Below, piece by piece: positions 9,887-26,573 of a stretch of 64,000 nucleotides of DNA. The stretch is taken from NCBI GenBank assembly GCA_019925105.1, contig JAHGAU010000005.1:1364001-1428000 (forward strand). Direction: 5' to 3'. A program made the position numbers and the translations under genes. Every line of letters starts with the position of its first letter. The first letter of the stretch is position 1. The notes beneath the pieces are model-generated. The model was not told the origin of the DNA and ran no database searches. It worked only from the letters and a program-made list of their open reading frames with translations. This stretch comes from Niebla homalea. Its lineage: Eukaryota; Ascomycota; Lecanoromycetes; Lecanorales; Ramalinaceae.

Positions 9887-10966
9887 TCAAACCCAGCTGG
9901 TACTTGATCTTTGCTCATTGTGATCATTGATGGCCTCATCAATCATTTGCAGCAACTGCGCCTTTCGTGGTTCGTCACACCAACTTCCTACCACTGCGGC
10001 TTTTCCGATATTGGACCAATCATCTTCTCGCAGATCAAACGCGTCTTGAATTGCACAGTAGTTGTCTTGTATGTAGCTTGTGAAGTATGCTGGGTCGTCG
10101 CTGTTTATTGAAAATCGAACCCCATGATCCAGAAACTTGCGAACCGGAAGCTGGTCTAGCTTCTGGACGCATTGCAGCTTCAGGTTCGAGAGTGGACACA
10201 TGGTCACAAGGATCTGTCTCTCGGCTACCTCCTTCATGAGCTCAACATCATCGGCCAACTTGATGCCATGATCGATACGCTGTACATCACAAACCCTCAA
10301 GGCCTGTTTGATGTAGTCGACTGGACCTTCTTCTCCAGCATGAGCAGTTCTTCGGATCCCCCTTACTTTGGCATCTGTATAGATGTGCCTCCATCTCTCT
10401 GGCGGGAATTCCTTTTCGCTCGAGTCCAGCCCGATGCCTGTCAAGGTCCCATTCTCAAAGTCACTCAACGTGCTCCTCCAAGTCGCGTTGGCATCCTCGA
10501 CAGGTAGATGTCTTAAGAAACAGAGGATCATGCGTGTGGACATGCCCAACTCTCTCTCTGCGCGGCGACACGCCCGACCGAAACCTTCGACCACGATTCC
10601 ATACTTGACACCACGGGAAGTATGCGCCTGCGGATCAAAGAAGACTTCAGCGTGCATGACATTCTGACTTCTCGCTTTTTGAAAGTAGTCCCATGCCAGA
10701 TCCTCGAAGTCTTGAGCGAGGATGAGACATGACATGCCAATAAAGTAGTAGTGCAAAAAGTCATCGAGCGAGGTGAATTGATCGTAGCGCTCGAGAAGGG
10801 CGGAGGTGGAAGTGAAGGAGGGGTCATCTTGGGGAGAGGGCAGCGCAATGTTATTTCGAGAAGCGAGCGTAAAGAGCAAGGATGGCGAAAGCGCTCCTTC
10901 GAGATGCATGTGATGCTCGCATTTTGGTAATGCAAGTAGCAAATCGTGGAGCGATGACCGACACAT
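9887..10966 (-). CDS. AAH1: Adenine deaminase (Aah1-type, adenosine/AMP deaminase family)
   Basis: Purine salvage enzyme converting adenine to hypoxanthine and ammonia; zinc-dependent TIM-barrel. Single exon, 359 aa, the usual length for Aah1. The ATG at 10966 begins MCRSSLHDLLLALPKCEHH; the frame is open six codons further upstream but without an ATG. The metal-binding HxH is in HHMHLEG (about residues 19-21), followed by FFDPQAHTSRG, the catalytic His/Glu segment RRTAHAGEEGP, VQRIDHGIKL, and the metal/catalytic Asp pair in NSDDPAYF. SLSDF- and DDPAYF-type sequences fit fungal adenine deaminases better than adenosine deaminases, but substrate choice is inferred from family. Intronless, unlike most neighbours. 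Confidence 0.92.
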   Translation of the reverse strand: MCRSSLHDLLLALPKCEHHMHLEGALSPSLLFTLASRNNIALPSPQDDPSFTSTSALLERYDQFTSLDDFLHYYFIGMSCLILAQDFEDLAWDYFQKARSQNVMHAEVFFDPQAHTSRGVKYGIVVEGFGRACRRAERELGMSTRMILCFLRHLPVEDANATWRSTLSDFENGTLTGIGLDSSEKEFPPERWRHIYTDAKVRGIRRTAHAGEEGPVDYIKQALRVCDVQRIDHGIKLADDVELMKEVAERQILVTMCPLSNLKLQCVQKLDQLPVRKFLDHGVRFSINSDDPAYFTSYIQDNYCAIQDAFDLREDDWSNIGKAAVVGSWCDEPRKAQLLQMIDEAINDHNEQRSSTSWV

Positions 10967-16345
<5,379 letters not shown>

Positions 16346-17156
16346 ACGAATACCAGGCCCCAGTGCGAGGAGCAAAAGCTTTCACTTCTCGACGGAGAGG
16401 ACATCTCCTAGACTAAGTGGTGGCATGGTGTCAAAACACATCGTATTATGCATCTCCAAGAGGTGCAAAGCTTTGGAAGGGTGTCAAAGAGAGGCGCATT
16501 GAATGGGTGAAAATGGGGCAAGTGAATGCCCTACCTCTCTTGTCCGGCTGATGCAATTTTGTACATACTTCTCCGTTCTGAGCCACATACCTTGTCAAAC
16601 CGTCTCAGCTTCCCTAACATACGAAACCAATGGAGTGATGCCATCATTCCTGCAGAACAGCAGAAGGCATTTGAGCACAAGTCTGACACTCAAGGTGATT
16701 GTTTGCCCCTGTCACTTGCCATCGCAAGTATGTTGACAGGTGCTGGTCCAGGGAATCAGATGCCCTCTGGGGACTGGAAGGCGGGACAGGTACTACAGGA
16801 CCCCGACGCCAATTGCGAAATTAAGCCATATCGTCAAAGAGCCGACAAGATGACGCAGTCTCCAGTACCTTGTACCAGCTTGCAAAAATTAGGTGCATAT
16901 GCAAGATTGGGCAATGTCATTCAGTAGGTGCGAACAGTTGATATCGAAATTTTCATTGATGATGTCTCAACGAGCACCATGCATGTCCAAAGTAACGCGC
17001 TCCAACACCTCGCTCGCCTTCATCTTCGTAGATGTGTCACCATCTGGGGAATCAAATCACTGGCTCAATAAGGGATTCGTAGTAGGTTTTGTCTGCCACG
17101 AAACGCAAGTGAAATAGGCGGTATGTCCAATACTTGCGAAAAAAGGTACGTCCTTG
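16346..17156. other. Intergenic region between convergent genes
   Basis: About 810 bp between the 3' ends of the zinc-cluster gene (+) and the elongase gene (-). A 133-codon plus frame at 16526-16927 has no recognisable family or splice support. Probably 3' UTRs only. Confidence 0.45.
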
Positions 17157-19073
17157 CTAAGTCCCGTTTGGCTGCATCTCTTTCTCCGCCCTCTTCTCGT
17201 CGTCAGTCTTTGGCAAGTCAGGATTGACCTCGTATGCGCTGGGCTCTCCGGAGTCGGCGCTTTCCTGCTTGATGTGGTTGATTCCCTCGCCTGCTCCATC
17301 ATCCTCCTGGTTAGAATCCTTGCTGTCAGCCTCGCTTACTGTCTGCTTCGCTTTGGTGTCTAGGTCTTCCTTCCGCTGCTGTGACTTGGCAGGGATGTCC
17401 GGTGTCGCATCTTGTACGTTATGCTCGGCATGGGTAGTACCTTGCTTGGCCCGGTCCCCGAGATCTTTGAGGTCGCTCTGGACTGATCCTCGCGCATCTT
17501 TGGACTTTTGCTTTGCAGCATTGTTCAGATCGACTGCGGCTTGATGGGCATGCTCTTTTGCGTTTTCGAGCTTGACCTTGAGTTCTGGAGGGGGGTCCAC
17601 GGTACTGCCTTGCTCATCGCTCATGGCCTCTTGAATTTCCTTCTTGACATCCTTGACAGCTCGATCCGCAGAGTCCTTTGCAATCTCGGCTTTGTTTTTC
17701 TGGGATTCCGCTCTCGAGCCCTGGATAAAATACCGACGGAAGAAGTCGATGAAGAGGTAAGCAAGTGGTGCAAGATAGAGAAGGTTCAGTACAATGGCAA
17801 AGACCTCGCCTGACGTATCCAGACAGTGTGTTTTGGTCATGGAGAGCTTGTAGACGAGCTCCTCTTGAGATCTCTCTGACTGCATGGAGTGGACTGCGTC
17901 AATACCGAATGGTTGTCCATTGTGATTCCGCACATTTTCGGCAAGGCCTTCTTCCCCTGCAGCGCGCAGGGCCGCCTTTTTCAACCACCCGGCAAAGTCT
18001 GCAGACGCAGACATGCTGGAGAATGCAGATGTTGCAGTAGCAGCTGCACTCGGTAGTGCGGTAGAGAGGTTGTTCATAACCCGATAAGAGGCGTAGTAAG
18101 GGACGTCGTAAGCTATGAAAAGATGGGCGAGAGCATAAGTAGCACCGAAAATGATCTGGGCTATCTGCATGAATGTCAAGACCCTTTTGAAGATCGGAGG
18201 GACTCGTATTGCCAAGGCGGATGCAGAGTAGTAGGCGTACTAAATGTCATCAGCAATGTTGAATAAGGAGACAACCAAAATCTTCCTTACCATGATTGTA
18301 TGTATAAGCGAATTGATGCAGGTAAACATCCAGATTGGTGGTGACATGTATCTGATGCCTGCCCACATGGCAAACATGGCTCCAGTGTGGTGATATGTCT
18401 GTAGGAACGAGGTGTTCTTGCCCTTGGTAAGAATAATCGCAGTGTCGACAACCTCGTAGAACTTGGAGAGATAGAATATCCAACCATAGTAAGAAAGACC
18501 CTCGTTCCAGATCCTGCCAACGTCGGTTGGATCGGGGGCGCCTCCTAGTAGACGCATCGAGATGTCTGAGATGGTCCAAGCACCGCTTGCAGTATCGTAT
18601 ATAGCGGCACTGCCCGTACCTCGAGGTCCATGAAGCTTGCAAAGAGCGTCGGCCACCCCCGCAAGACCGTGATCATTCTTCAATCCAGGCCACGAGTGTC
18701 TGATTGCCTTCAGCATGCCAGCAAAGGTCCATGCGGAGTACAAAGCAAGCACCACATTGTGCAGGACAACAAAGATATAGAAAGCTGTTGTTCGACTCAA
18801 GGCCCAGGGCTTGTGCTTGCGATCAGCATTTATGCGATTGACGCAAGTCACAGTAATGGAGTAGATAAGGGCGATGGTAATGGGCCATGCCACGTGAAGC
18901 ATGCTGTTATAGACATTGGGTCTTATGTTGAAGGGGTGGGACAGGGAGCGTTCTGAGTAGGGCGGACTGATTGCAGGCGGGTTTTCAGGTAGGTTGAAGG
19001 TGAGTAGGGCGGCAGGTGGGTGAGTCGGATAGACAGAGCGAGCCGATGTGGTGAAGGAAGGTAGACCATGCAT
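17157..19073 (-). CDS. ELO-family fatty acid elongase with long charged C-terminal tail
   Basis: ER-membrane 3-ketoacyl-CoA synthase (condensing enzyme) of long-chain fatty acid elongation. Model: exons 19073-18291 and 18239-17157 (621 aa); intron 18290-18240 (GTAAGG..TTTAG). The ATG at 19073 is the first in frame. Hydrophobic segments recur from about residue 55 to 425. Diagnostic motifs are LSKFYEVVDTAIIL, the His box TYHHTGA (His228-229), and NSLIHTIMYAYYS across the intron. ELO proteins usually have 300-360 residues. Here there is a luminal or loop insert (Ala/Ser-rich, about 310-400), and after the last membrane segment (about 400-420) a tail of roughly 200 residues rich in Lys, Glu, Asp, Ala and Gln, with LEA/coiled-coil-like periodicity (AKEHAHQAAVDLNNAAKQK). 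Acyl-chain specificity cannot be read from sequence. Confidence 0.9.
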
Positions 19074-19901
19074 ATCGGAAGCTTGGGGAATGAAAGCACT
19101 CCTGCTGGAGATCCTGTTGAAGAAGAGAGTTGAAGACCCAGTTCTCACATCACCCGGACGAGTAGGTATTTCAAATTATGGACTAAATTAAAGCTAAAGT
19201 CCGGCACAAATATCGCAAGAGAGTGAATAGTGACAGTACCAGTTAGGGGTTTCAAAAGCTTTCTATAGGGAGATATTTAAAGAGGTGCAAAGGCGCATCA
19301 TCAGACATGATTGATGTGTTGGAGAGTTGGCAGACAGCAGCTTCGGAAGCACGCGCTATATAATATGTAATCTTGGAATTAAAGTTGTGGCTGGTGATGT
19401 ACTTCCAGACACTCTTGGCACTCCACGAAAAATCTACGGGGTTTCAATTTTTGTGGTTGGAACCCGGCTGGTTGTCATCCTTCTCGGCATCAAGTATATC
19501 AAGACGTAGATGCAACCTCCAGAGACCGACAGTGTGATGTAGAATCAGAGGAAGCAAAGAAGCATGCTTCCATACTGTGACAGCTCGATGCTACTACCTC
19601 TAGGAATCTGAGGATAGCTTTGACGGCTGGAGAGTACTTCGTACGAGTATTCCGTAATCTGTACAAATACTCCGAATTGAACACAATCTCTTCAAGGCTG
19701 CTATATCCACCAGCACCACCAGTGTCCAACGACTATTAGCCTTTCTCCTCCAGTCAGAAATTATCATCTTACTTCTTACGCCTTTACGATATTAGCATCC
19801 TTCGAGCTTCCAAACCACAACTGTTTAGTGAGGGTTTTACAGTAGTAATGCCTTTTTACCTCCGTAGTCACAGACGGAATTGCCCGCCTCTTCATGCTTA
19901 G
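19074..19901. promoter_or_regulatory. Upstream region of the elongase gene
   Basis: About 830 bp between the elongase start and the transposon remnant at 19902. Presumed elongase promoter near 19074-19300, then sequence with short frames only. Nothing else recognised. Confidence 0.4.
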
Positions 19902-19950
19902 TTAGCGCGCAAGTTGCTTGAGAATCCTCGGCATTATTTTTTGCGCGCAC
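19902..19950. repeat. Left terminal inverted repeat of the MITE-like element
   Basis: Pairs with 20462-20512 in inverted orientation; the shared core includes TTGCTTGAGAATCC. Confidence 0.8.
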
Positions 19951-20461
19951 CCACTGGTAGCTCCTATCAACTCCATAGGTAATACGTTAAAATCGCTATT
20001 ATTAGCTAGAGCAAGCACATGAATATAGAGGAATCGATCTATATAAGTCTTATATATCCATCCTCGGTAGTAATAGAATATAAAAAGGCCTTTATAGATA
20101 AAATCTATTAACGGATAGATTCCGCTCTTTGTTTTTAAACTTATAGGGCAATGTATGGACAAAGTGGTAAATGTATGAATGAATGATCGTTTGTCCTTAA
20201 GGGAGAAACGACTAACTATGTACTTGTCCTATCCATAGTATAGTGTCCTATCCTTAGGACCTACACCTAAGGCTATGTCCTATACATATGTACATGCTCG
20301 TGACAATAGACTTTTTCTTTAACCCTTTATCAATACGTCATAGTTAAGGATATAGAAGAAACTTATCAGAATATATATCATAACCTTAAGGAATCGTTTA
20401 CGACCGATAATTCATATATTTAAAAGGGTATAAATGGGATCGGTTTGAACCACCAGAGTAA

Positions 20462-20512
20462 GTGCGCGCAAAATGTAATGCCAAGGATTCTCAAGCAATT
20501 TGCTCGCGCTAA
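20462..20512. repeat. Right terminal inverted repeat of the MITE-like element
   Basis: Inverted partner of 19902-19950, ending CGCGCTAA. Confidence 0.8.
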
Positions 20513-20601
20513 AGCACTTTGTGGTATAGCGTTGCGTGCCTCCGTACTTGACAGAAAGGTGAAACATCTTGCAAAGCCAGATCCTCAGTGGTATGCACTA
20601 C

Positions 20602-21095
20602 GAGTAATTATTTAGTAATTACAGTTAGAAGAACGGCCGCCGAGTTATTACAACAAATTACGGGACCTCGCTGCCACCACATCTGACGCTATCTTGAAGA
20701 CACCCTCTCACCATCACTTACCCCTGAATGTCGTGCTCTTCCTCTATCACCGCTGTTGGGAATTCGAAGTAACAGTACTAAATGGGTCCAAAAGAGCCGC
20801 ATAGTACTCTGTCTCAGCCTCCATCATGCCGGCTCCTATAACCTATGGCTGGTCATTTCGGTCTGTATCGCTATCATCTCCGGGATGGTATTAACTGAAT
20901 CAGCTCATAACGGCAATTAGTAGCTTGGAGTTTATATGCGACCTGGAGCTCAAGGTGAGCTCTTCAAGCTCTCCAAGTTCCTCCCCCCGGGAAGAAGGTT
21001 GATCCGGGCCACGTGATTTTTGTAATTACTTGATCATGGTATCACAAACTTATTACCTACTATTACCCACTAATTACAAATCCGTAGGTAATAAA
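20602..21095. mobile_element. Possible second DNA-transposon remnant (hAT-like size of target duplication)
   Basis: The putative element is bounded by ATGCACTAC (20593-20601) on the left and ATGCACACTAC (21096-21106) on the right, which look like a target-site duplication with a 2-bp CA expansion. Its left end carries GTAATTA..TAATTAC (20605-20623). Its right end carries an 11-bp perfect inverted repeat TTATTACCTAC / GTAGGTAATAA (21050-21060, 21084-21094). The two ends share only partial similarity and there is no transposase frame. This is pattern inference. Confidence 0.35.
21050..21094. repeat. Perfect 11-bp inverted repeat
   Basis: TTATTACCTAC at 21050-21060 pairs with GTAGGTAATAA at 21084-21094, leaving a 23-base loop. 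Confidence 0.85.
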
Positions 21096-21905
21096 ATGCA
21101 CACTACTGCTTGATGCTAGAACTATGCGATTGGACTAAAAAGCAGTAAAGCTTCCCGTTCTAAGGCGCTGAGCCTCCTCAGCCTCCTCCCTCTGGTTTGG
21201 AATATGAGGGATGGGAATTTCAACTTTGAAGCAATAATGTCCGCTATTTATGGCAGCTCATTCTCGCCAAAGAGACCACATTACTTCTACAACACTATGC
21301 CGCGTACGGTCGCGAACCCTGTGTGCATATTCTCACCCTCAGAGTTCTTAAAAGTCTGCAGACGGCATCCTTGGACTTGTGAAGGCGGCGTCCTTCACTA
21401 TGATGACCTGAAAGGATCAGAACTTTGGCAGGCCTGAAACCTCTAATTTCAAATATCAGCCCCTAAAATTGGCGGTCATGCTAAGGATCAACGTTTCTTA
21501 GGGTAGCTTGCTTAGGTTGCCTTCTCTTGACTACGCCGTACCTATTTCGATCTGTCGTCCAGTCATTCCTCTCACTTTGACCTTTTACCGCCCATGCTTG
21601 CTCCAAGCTCAGCGAGCTGATCAGCTGATCGTTCAGAGCTTCGGGCTAGGGACTCGGATGTCAGTAGTAAGGCTTCGGGTCAGGCACAAGGGGCTTGCTC
21701 ATGGATCTGGAAATCTGGATCCAGTTACCGAGCGTATATCCACCGTTGAAATGCTACCTGTCACTCCCACGCCGCTTGCTTCCTTCGTGTGAATGAGCTC
21801 TTTTGATGTTGAGATAGAGCGTGCATTTCTTTTCTTCATGGACCTTGAGTCTTGACAGTCTTTACCTACCAGTCCTTTACTCGTACTTGCCACTCATTTC
21901 TCGAT

Positions 21906-24900
21906 ATGATCTTCTCACGTTCGCTGTTTCTTGTTATTGCTACGTCTCTAATTACTAATATTTACACGGCCTGTACGTTATTGTCCCTTGCAGAAAAGCC
22001 CCCCCGAAGAAGTTGTTTGTGTACGAGGCAATACTGCCGAAACTTTTATTGCACGAGTCTGATGATGGGCGACGCGTGAAGACCAACATATGAATGAGCA
22101 GTATACTGATAGAGTGCTTAAGTGTCTTCCGCAGTGTCGATAGGGCTGCCAAGTTGGAGTTCCGACTCCAATTCGCTCTCCTCGACCGGCTTCTACCCGT
22201 TTAATGCATCAGCTATATTTTCCTCATCCACGGTTACGAGCAGCTCGCCTTCGTCACTCTCCTCTATTAGCGCGACTACATCACAGACGTCCACGGCCTC
22301 TTCGCCAACACCTTTGACCACTTATCCCTTGTCTAAAACATCAATATCCAACACAGCGCCCACGAGCACGACTTCGACAGCAAATGCCAAGGATGTTGAC
22401 CAACAGGCAAACCAGAGATCTGACGTAGAGTCAGGAGGGTTCAGGAGCAGTACTGATACCCAGGCGCCCAACGAGACTCGAACAACCACCAGTGGGCTCC
22501 AAAAAACTACGAATGGAGTTCAGACGTCAAGCCAATCCAGCCTTTCTGCTTCTTCAGCTGTCGCTAATTCTTCCACTCAGAGTCGAGACAGGTTCGTTGC
22601 GGATGCATCTGACTCTGCAAAGACTGAATCTACTGCCATTTCATTCACCGGGAGAACTCTTCCACCGGCGCCATCTGCCGGAGGATCGATCAATCGGGCC
22701 GTTCTTCAAGTGAATGGTACCCAAGGCAAATACCCTCAACTCAGTCCAGGTCCATCAGGGGGCATTAGACCTGATGTAAAAGCGCTCAAGCCTACCGGTG
22801 CTCTTGTCGCTATACCTCCCAACATTACACCGCCTCCTCCCATCGGTAAGCTCGACAATGGGCAGCCGCTTTACGGTGTCAATGCGTCTCTGCCTCTCAA
22901 ATTGGATTCTGGGGCTTTGTCACTGCGATGGGACCAAGGTAACTGTACGATGGGCCCCGGTGTCGACGGTTATAACGCAAAATCGTGCGATTGCGTCAAC
23001 AGTGTCGGTGACTGGTATCATCAGTACGCGACGGGCACTGTCACCACCAAGCAGTGTCAATCAACCTTTGATCCTAATGTTGCGAGCTTCGCACAATCTA
23101 CCGGCTGCTCCATGGTTACCGTCACCAAGCTTTCTCAAGACTATACTGCCCCCAGCGACTGCTGTAACAAATGTGAGGTCAATGCCGACTCGGTGCAGCT
23201 TGTCTACTGGCCAGAGGACCATCCTGATGCCAACCCGGTTCCAGGGAACTCGACCACGAAGCATCCCGGCAAAGTCAACAAACGTGCCGAAGGCGAAGTC
23301 TATGGGAGGGTCTCTGATGGTTTCACATTCACCTATCCTTCCGTCTACGTCTTGTACAAGAACGTCGCAGCCACAGCTTCTTGTGTAGCGTTCGTGGGTA
23401 GCCGTAGACCCATCGGTACCGTCGTTCCTGATGTGACTCGAGCATATGCTCCAGAGGCGCTGTCAACGGCTAAGTGCATGATCAATAGGGAAGGTGCTGC
23501 ACTTGGCTACTGTGTCAGCCCTGTGGGCGAACCGATCGAAGCCCAGGATTGTTTTAATGGCGAAGATCAAGGCTGGGTGCCCATAACTTACAAGGATCTC
23601 TACGCTCCTCCACCCACGTCGGTCATGCTGTCTGTCAAGCAGAAATGCTTTTCAGGAAACACTATCGCTTCCGACTTTGCCGCCATGCTTTATGCAAAGC
23701 CTCAGCTCTCGATGCCGCACGATGTGACTGACATCGAGCCGGTCTTTCATTCCTGGGGGGGTGGGACGTGCACCGTTGGCAACTTGGGAGTTTCGGACCC
23801 GCCACGTGCATTGGGAGAAGCTACTGCATTGGGACCTGCAGTTCAGCAACAGCCTGTCACGCCCGCTGCAGAGTTTGGACCTACTGCCACGCCTCCATCG
23901 CCCGCTGCTCCGATCGACCCACAACCCACTGCAACAAGTGACCCCAGCATGGTGGAAACCGACAACGGTGTAGACAAAGATCCTGTGCCTGTCGCCAAGG
24001 CTAGCGCTTCTGCTATGATTGCACTTGCACCTGTTACGAGTGAGCCTGCTAGATCCGATCCGAAAACGGACCCGGACACACCTGTTCCCTTTCCCAACAG
24101 TCAGAATGCTGCTGCTGCCCCTGTCGCTGTCTCTCCAGCTCCTTCTACAAATGGTGACTCCAACAATGAAGACTTTCAGCAAATGGATCAGGGTCAGAAT
24201 GGCAACGCGCAGCAGCAAACAAACAGCGAGGGTGGAGGTTTGGGATCGAGCACCTCAGATGGAGCCCCCACAAATGAGGACAACCAATCTTCAACCTCTG
24301 ATGCCCAGTCAGTACCAATAATCTTAGCGCCGCAAAATTCGGACTCAGGGAAGTCTGCCAGCCAGCCGCAGAACAAGCAATCAAACCAGGAGCAAGCCCA
24401 AGGCCAGTCTTCAGGATATGCCGAGACACCTACAGATACATTCCAAGCATCTCAGGACGACAATCAGAACGGAAATCAACAGCAGCCGGGCGTCAGTCCA
24501 TCTGGTGGAACAGAGCAGTCAGCTCAACAGCAAGTCCAGCCAGATTCAAATGTTCCTTTTGTCAACAACGCACCACCCCAAGTAGGTGATCAGACAGTGC
24601 AGAAGCAGGCCGACGGCGCTGCTGTCGTCGCTGGTACTACGATCCCGGAAGGCCAATCCGCTAGCGTTGACGGTCATAACGTGGCGAACTCGCCGGACAA
24701 TGTTGTTGTAGATGGCACTTCGCACGCGGTTGCATCATCACCAGTAATTCAACAAGCGGCGCAGGAGCAGGCTCAGCAGGGCCAGACACAGCCAAACGCT
24801 AACCTACCTTTTGTGAATGCCCCACCACAAGTCGGCGACCAGACCGTCCAAAAGCAGGCCAACGGCAATGTTGTTGTTGGTGGGACCACAATCGCTGAAG

Positions 24901-26252
24901 GTCAGTCAGCCAGCATTGACGGTCATACTGTGGTCAACTCGCCAAATGATGTTATTGTGGATGGCGCCTCTCATGCGCTTGCGCCATCACCCACCCCTGT
25001 CAGTGCGCCTTCGCCGGCCCCATTCCTCCAAAACAACCAGGTCGTCCAAATTTCAAATGATGGTCTGAAAGTGGTAGGTCAGACCCTCGTGCCAGGCGGC
25101 GAGCTCAGTCTACAAGGTCATCAAGTGAAGTACGTAGAGCCCGGGAAGGTCATTATCGACGGGACGACCAAGTCGCTCACACCAATATCCACCGCCAATC
25201 CACTCGTGATTGGATCGCAGACTTTCAACCGTGCTGACAATGGCGGTCTGGTCCTTGCTGGCCAAACTTTAGCCCCCGGTGCCCAAACCACCGTCTCAGG
25301 AGCCGTCTACAGCCTGGCAGGCGATTCAAGTGTCGTGGCGAACGGACAAACCTACTCCCTACCACCGACCGAGAACGCCTACCTGGTCCAAACGGTTCCC
25401 ACAGTCAAGCCAACGACTTCGCCCACACCCGTCACCCTCTCCAATGGCCTTGTGATCACCCCCGAACCACATATCTCCTCCTGTTACAAGTGCGTGGCTG
25501 TCTTCAACCTCCCTAATGGCGCTCCCATTTCCGTTGGCGGTCCAGTAGCTGTCATTTCTGGGTCTACCTACTCTGTCCTCCCTACAGGCGGTCTCCTCGT
25601 TAATGGCAAATCCACCCTTGCGGTGCCCTCCCCAATTCCCACTGCCATGAATTATAATACCGTCTTCTCCATCGGCGGCTCCGCCTTCGCAGCCGCCCCA
25701 ACGGGCTTCGTCCTCCCCAACGGCGCAACGATCACCCCTGGCGCCCAAGCGGCCACCATATCCGGTACGCTCGTTAGCCTGGGCAGCTCGGGCACGTTGG
25801 TCCTGGGCTCCAGCACCATTACGCTACCCCCGCAGTCCATCTTCGTCGTTGGAGGTGAGACGTTCACTGCGCAGCCTACAGGGTTCGTCCTTGCAAAGGG
25901 AACGACTATCAAACCTGGCGGCAAAGCTGTGACGGTGGCAGGAACACCCATCAGCCTGGCGACAAACTCGGAGCTCGATATCGGGAGCCAGACCGTGGAG
26001 TTGGGTCCGGCCATGGTTACTGCCGGAGGACTCGCTGGGGCAGGGGGGGCGGGTGCAAAGAATGCTACGGCATGGAGTACGGCGACGCCAATCGGGCCGG
26101 CTATCATAGGTGGATTGAATGGTGGAGCGGCGCCGACGGCTACTGGTGAGCATCAGCCATTCCCGGGCGCGGCTAGTGGGAAGGACATTCTGAGCTCTGT
26201 TTTGCTGGGACTTATTGGGCTAGGGGTTGGGCTTGCGACTCTATTCAATTAA
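21906..26252 (+). CDS. Large GPI-anchored cell-surface protein with Cys-rich domain and repeated modules
   Basis: Predicted cell-wall or plasma-membrane adhesin-like protein; function unknown. Model: exons 21906-21972 and 22135-26252 (1394 aa). The first exon supplies the signal peptide MIFSRSLFLVIATSLITNIY; intron 21973-22134 is longer than its neighbours. Order: a Ser/Thr-rich stalk (about 25-250); a Cys-rich domain (about 280-570) with CDCVNSVGDWYHQY and DCCNKCE motifs; a Gln/Ser/Pro-rich disordered region (about 590-825); two near-identical modules (24550-24750 and 24799-24990) containing PPQVGDQTVQKQA and VVVDGTSHA or VIVDGASHA; four or five further diverged modules of 55-60 residues rich in Gly, Thr and Val; then a C-terminal GPI signal (small residues GAASGKD, then a hydrophobic tail from ILSSVLLGL). 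The module pattern suggests beta-solenoid or beta-sandwich repeats, which is inference. Confidence 0.85.
24550..24990 (+). repeat. Two tandem near-identical coding modules in the surface protein
   Basis: Copy 1 is at about 24550-24750 and copy 2 at about 24799-24990, separated by an Ala/Gln-rich linker. Both contain the segment PPQVGDQTVQKQA, then GTTI, EGQSAS and DGH, then a valine-rich strand ending SHA. More diverged copies continue to about 26010. Confidence 0.85.
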
Positions 26253-26573
26253 TTGGAAGTCCAGACATCAGGTATACATTTTTTACTTTTAGCGATGGTA
26301 GTCAGGGGGGTGCCGGCACGTCAGGGAAAAATTTTGGGGATGCTGGTTCTGTATGTAAGATTGCCACTTCTGCTTTAACGAGTAGCGTCATGGTGACAAC
26401 GATCCAAATGTTTGGAATCGCCCTTCCGACCAAATCCCCAGCTGTGAGCAATACTTGTAGCATTCCTCGATCCTGCTTCCGAAATCATCTTGCCCCCAAA
26501 ATCAGCGCCGTGTCTGTTCAGGTGGTGCTGCTGCGACACCAGAGTGAGGCACCAGCCTCGGTTCTTGTTTTTA
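26253..26573. other. Intergenic region between convergent genes
   Basis: 320 bp between the stops of the surface-protein gene (+) and the proline-rich gene (-). Presumed 3' UTRs; nothing else seen. Confidence 0.5.

Larger units (their letters stand above)
19902..20512. mobile_element. MITE-like DNA transposon remnant, about 610 bp, with long terminal inverted repeats
   Basis: The left end 19902-19950 begins TTAGCGCGCAAG and the right end 20462-20512 finishes CTCGCGCTAA. Reverse-complementing the right end gives the same sequence as the left over about 48 bp with a few mismatches and one small gap; both share TTGCTTGAGAATCC and GCATTA followed by TTTTGCGCGCAC. TA dinucleotides sit at both borders, as in Tc1/mariner-type insertion, though the duplication is too short to prove it. 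The interior is strongly AT-rich and has only a degenerate 86-codon frame (minus, 19902-20162), so it is non-autonomous or decayed. No transposase motif was recognised. Confidence 0.75.
20513..21905. other. AT-rich gene-free region with a second possible transposon remnant
   Basis: About 1.4 kb between the first element and the surface-protein gene. It contains inverted-repeat structures at 20605-20623 and 21050-21094 (listed separately) and several copies of the word TAATTAC. The last several hundred bases should be the promoter of the gene at 21906. No gene seen. Confidence 0.45.
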
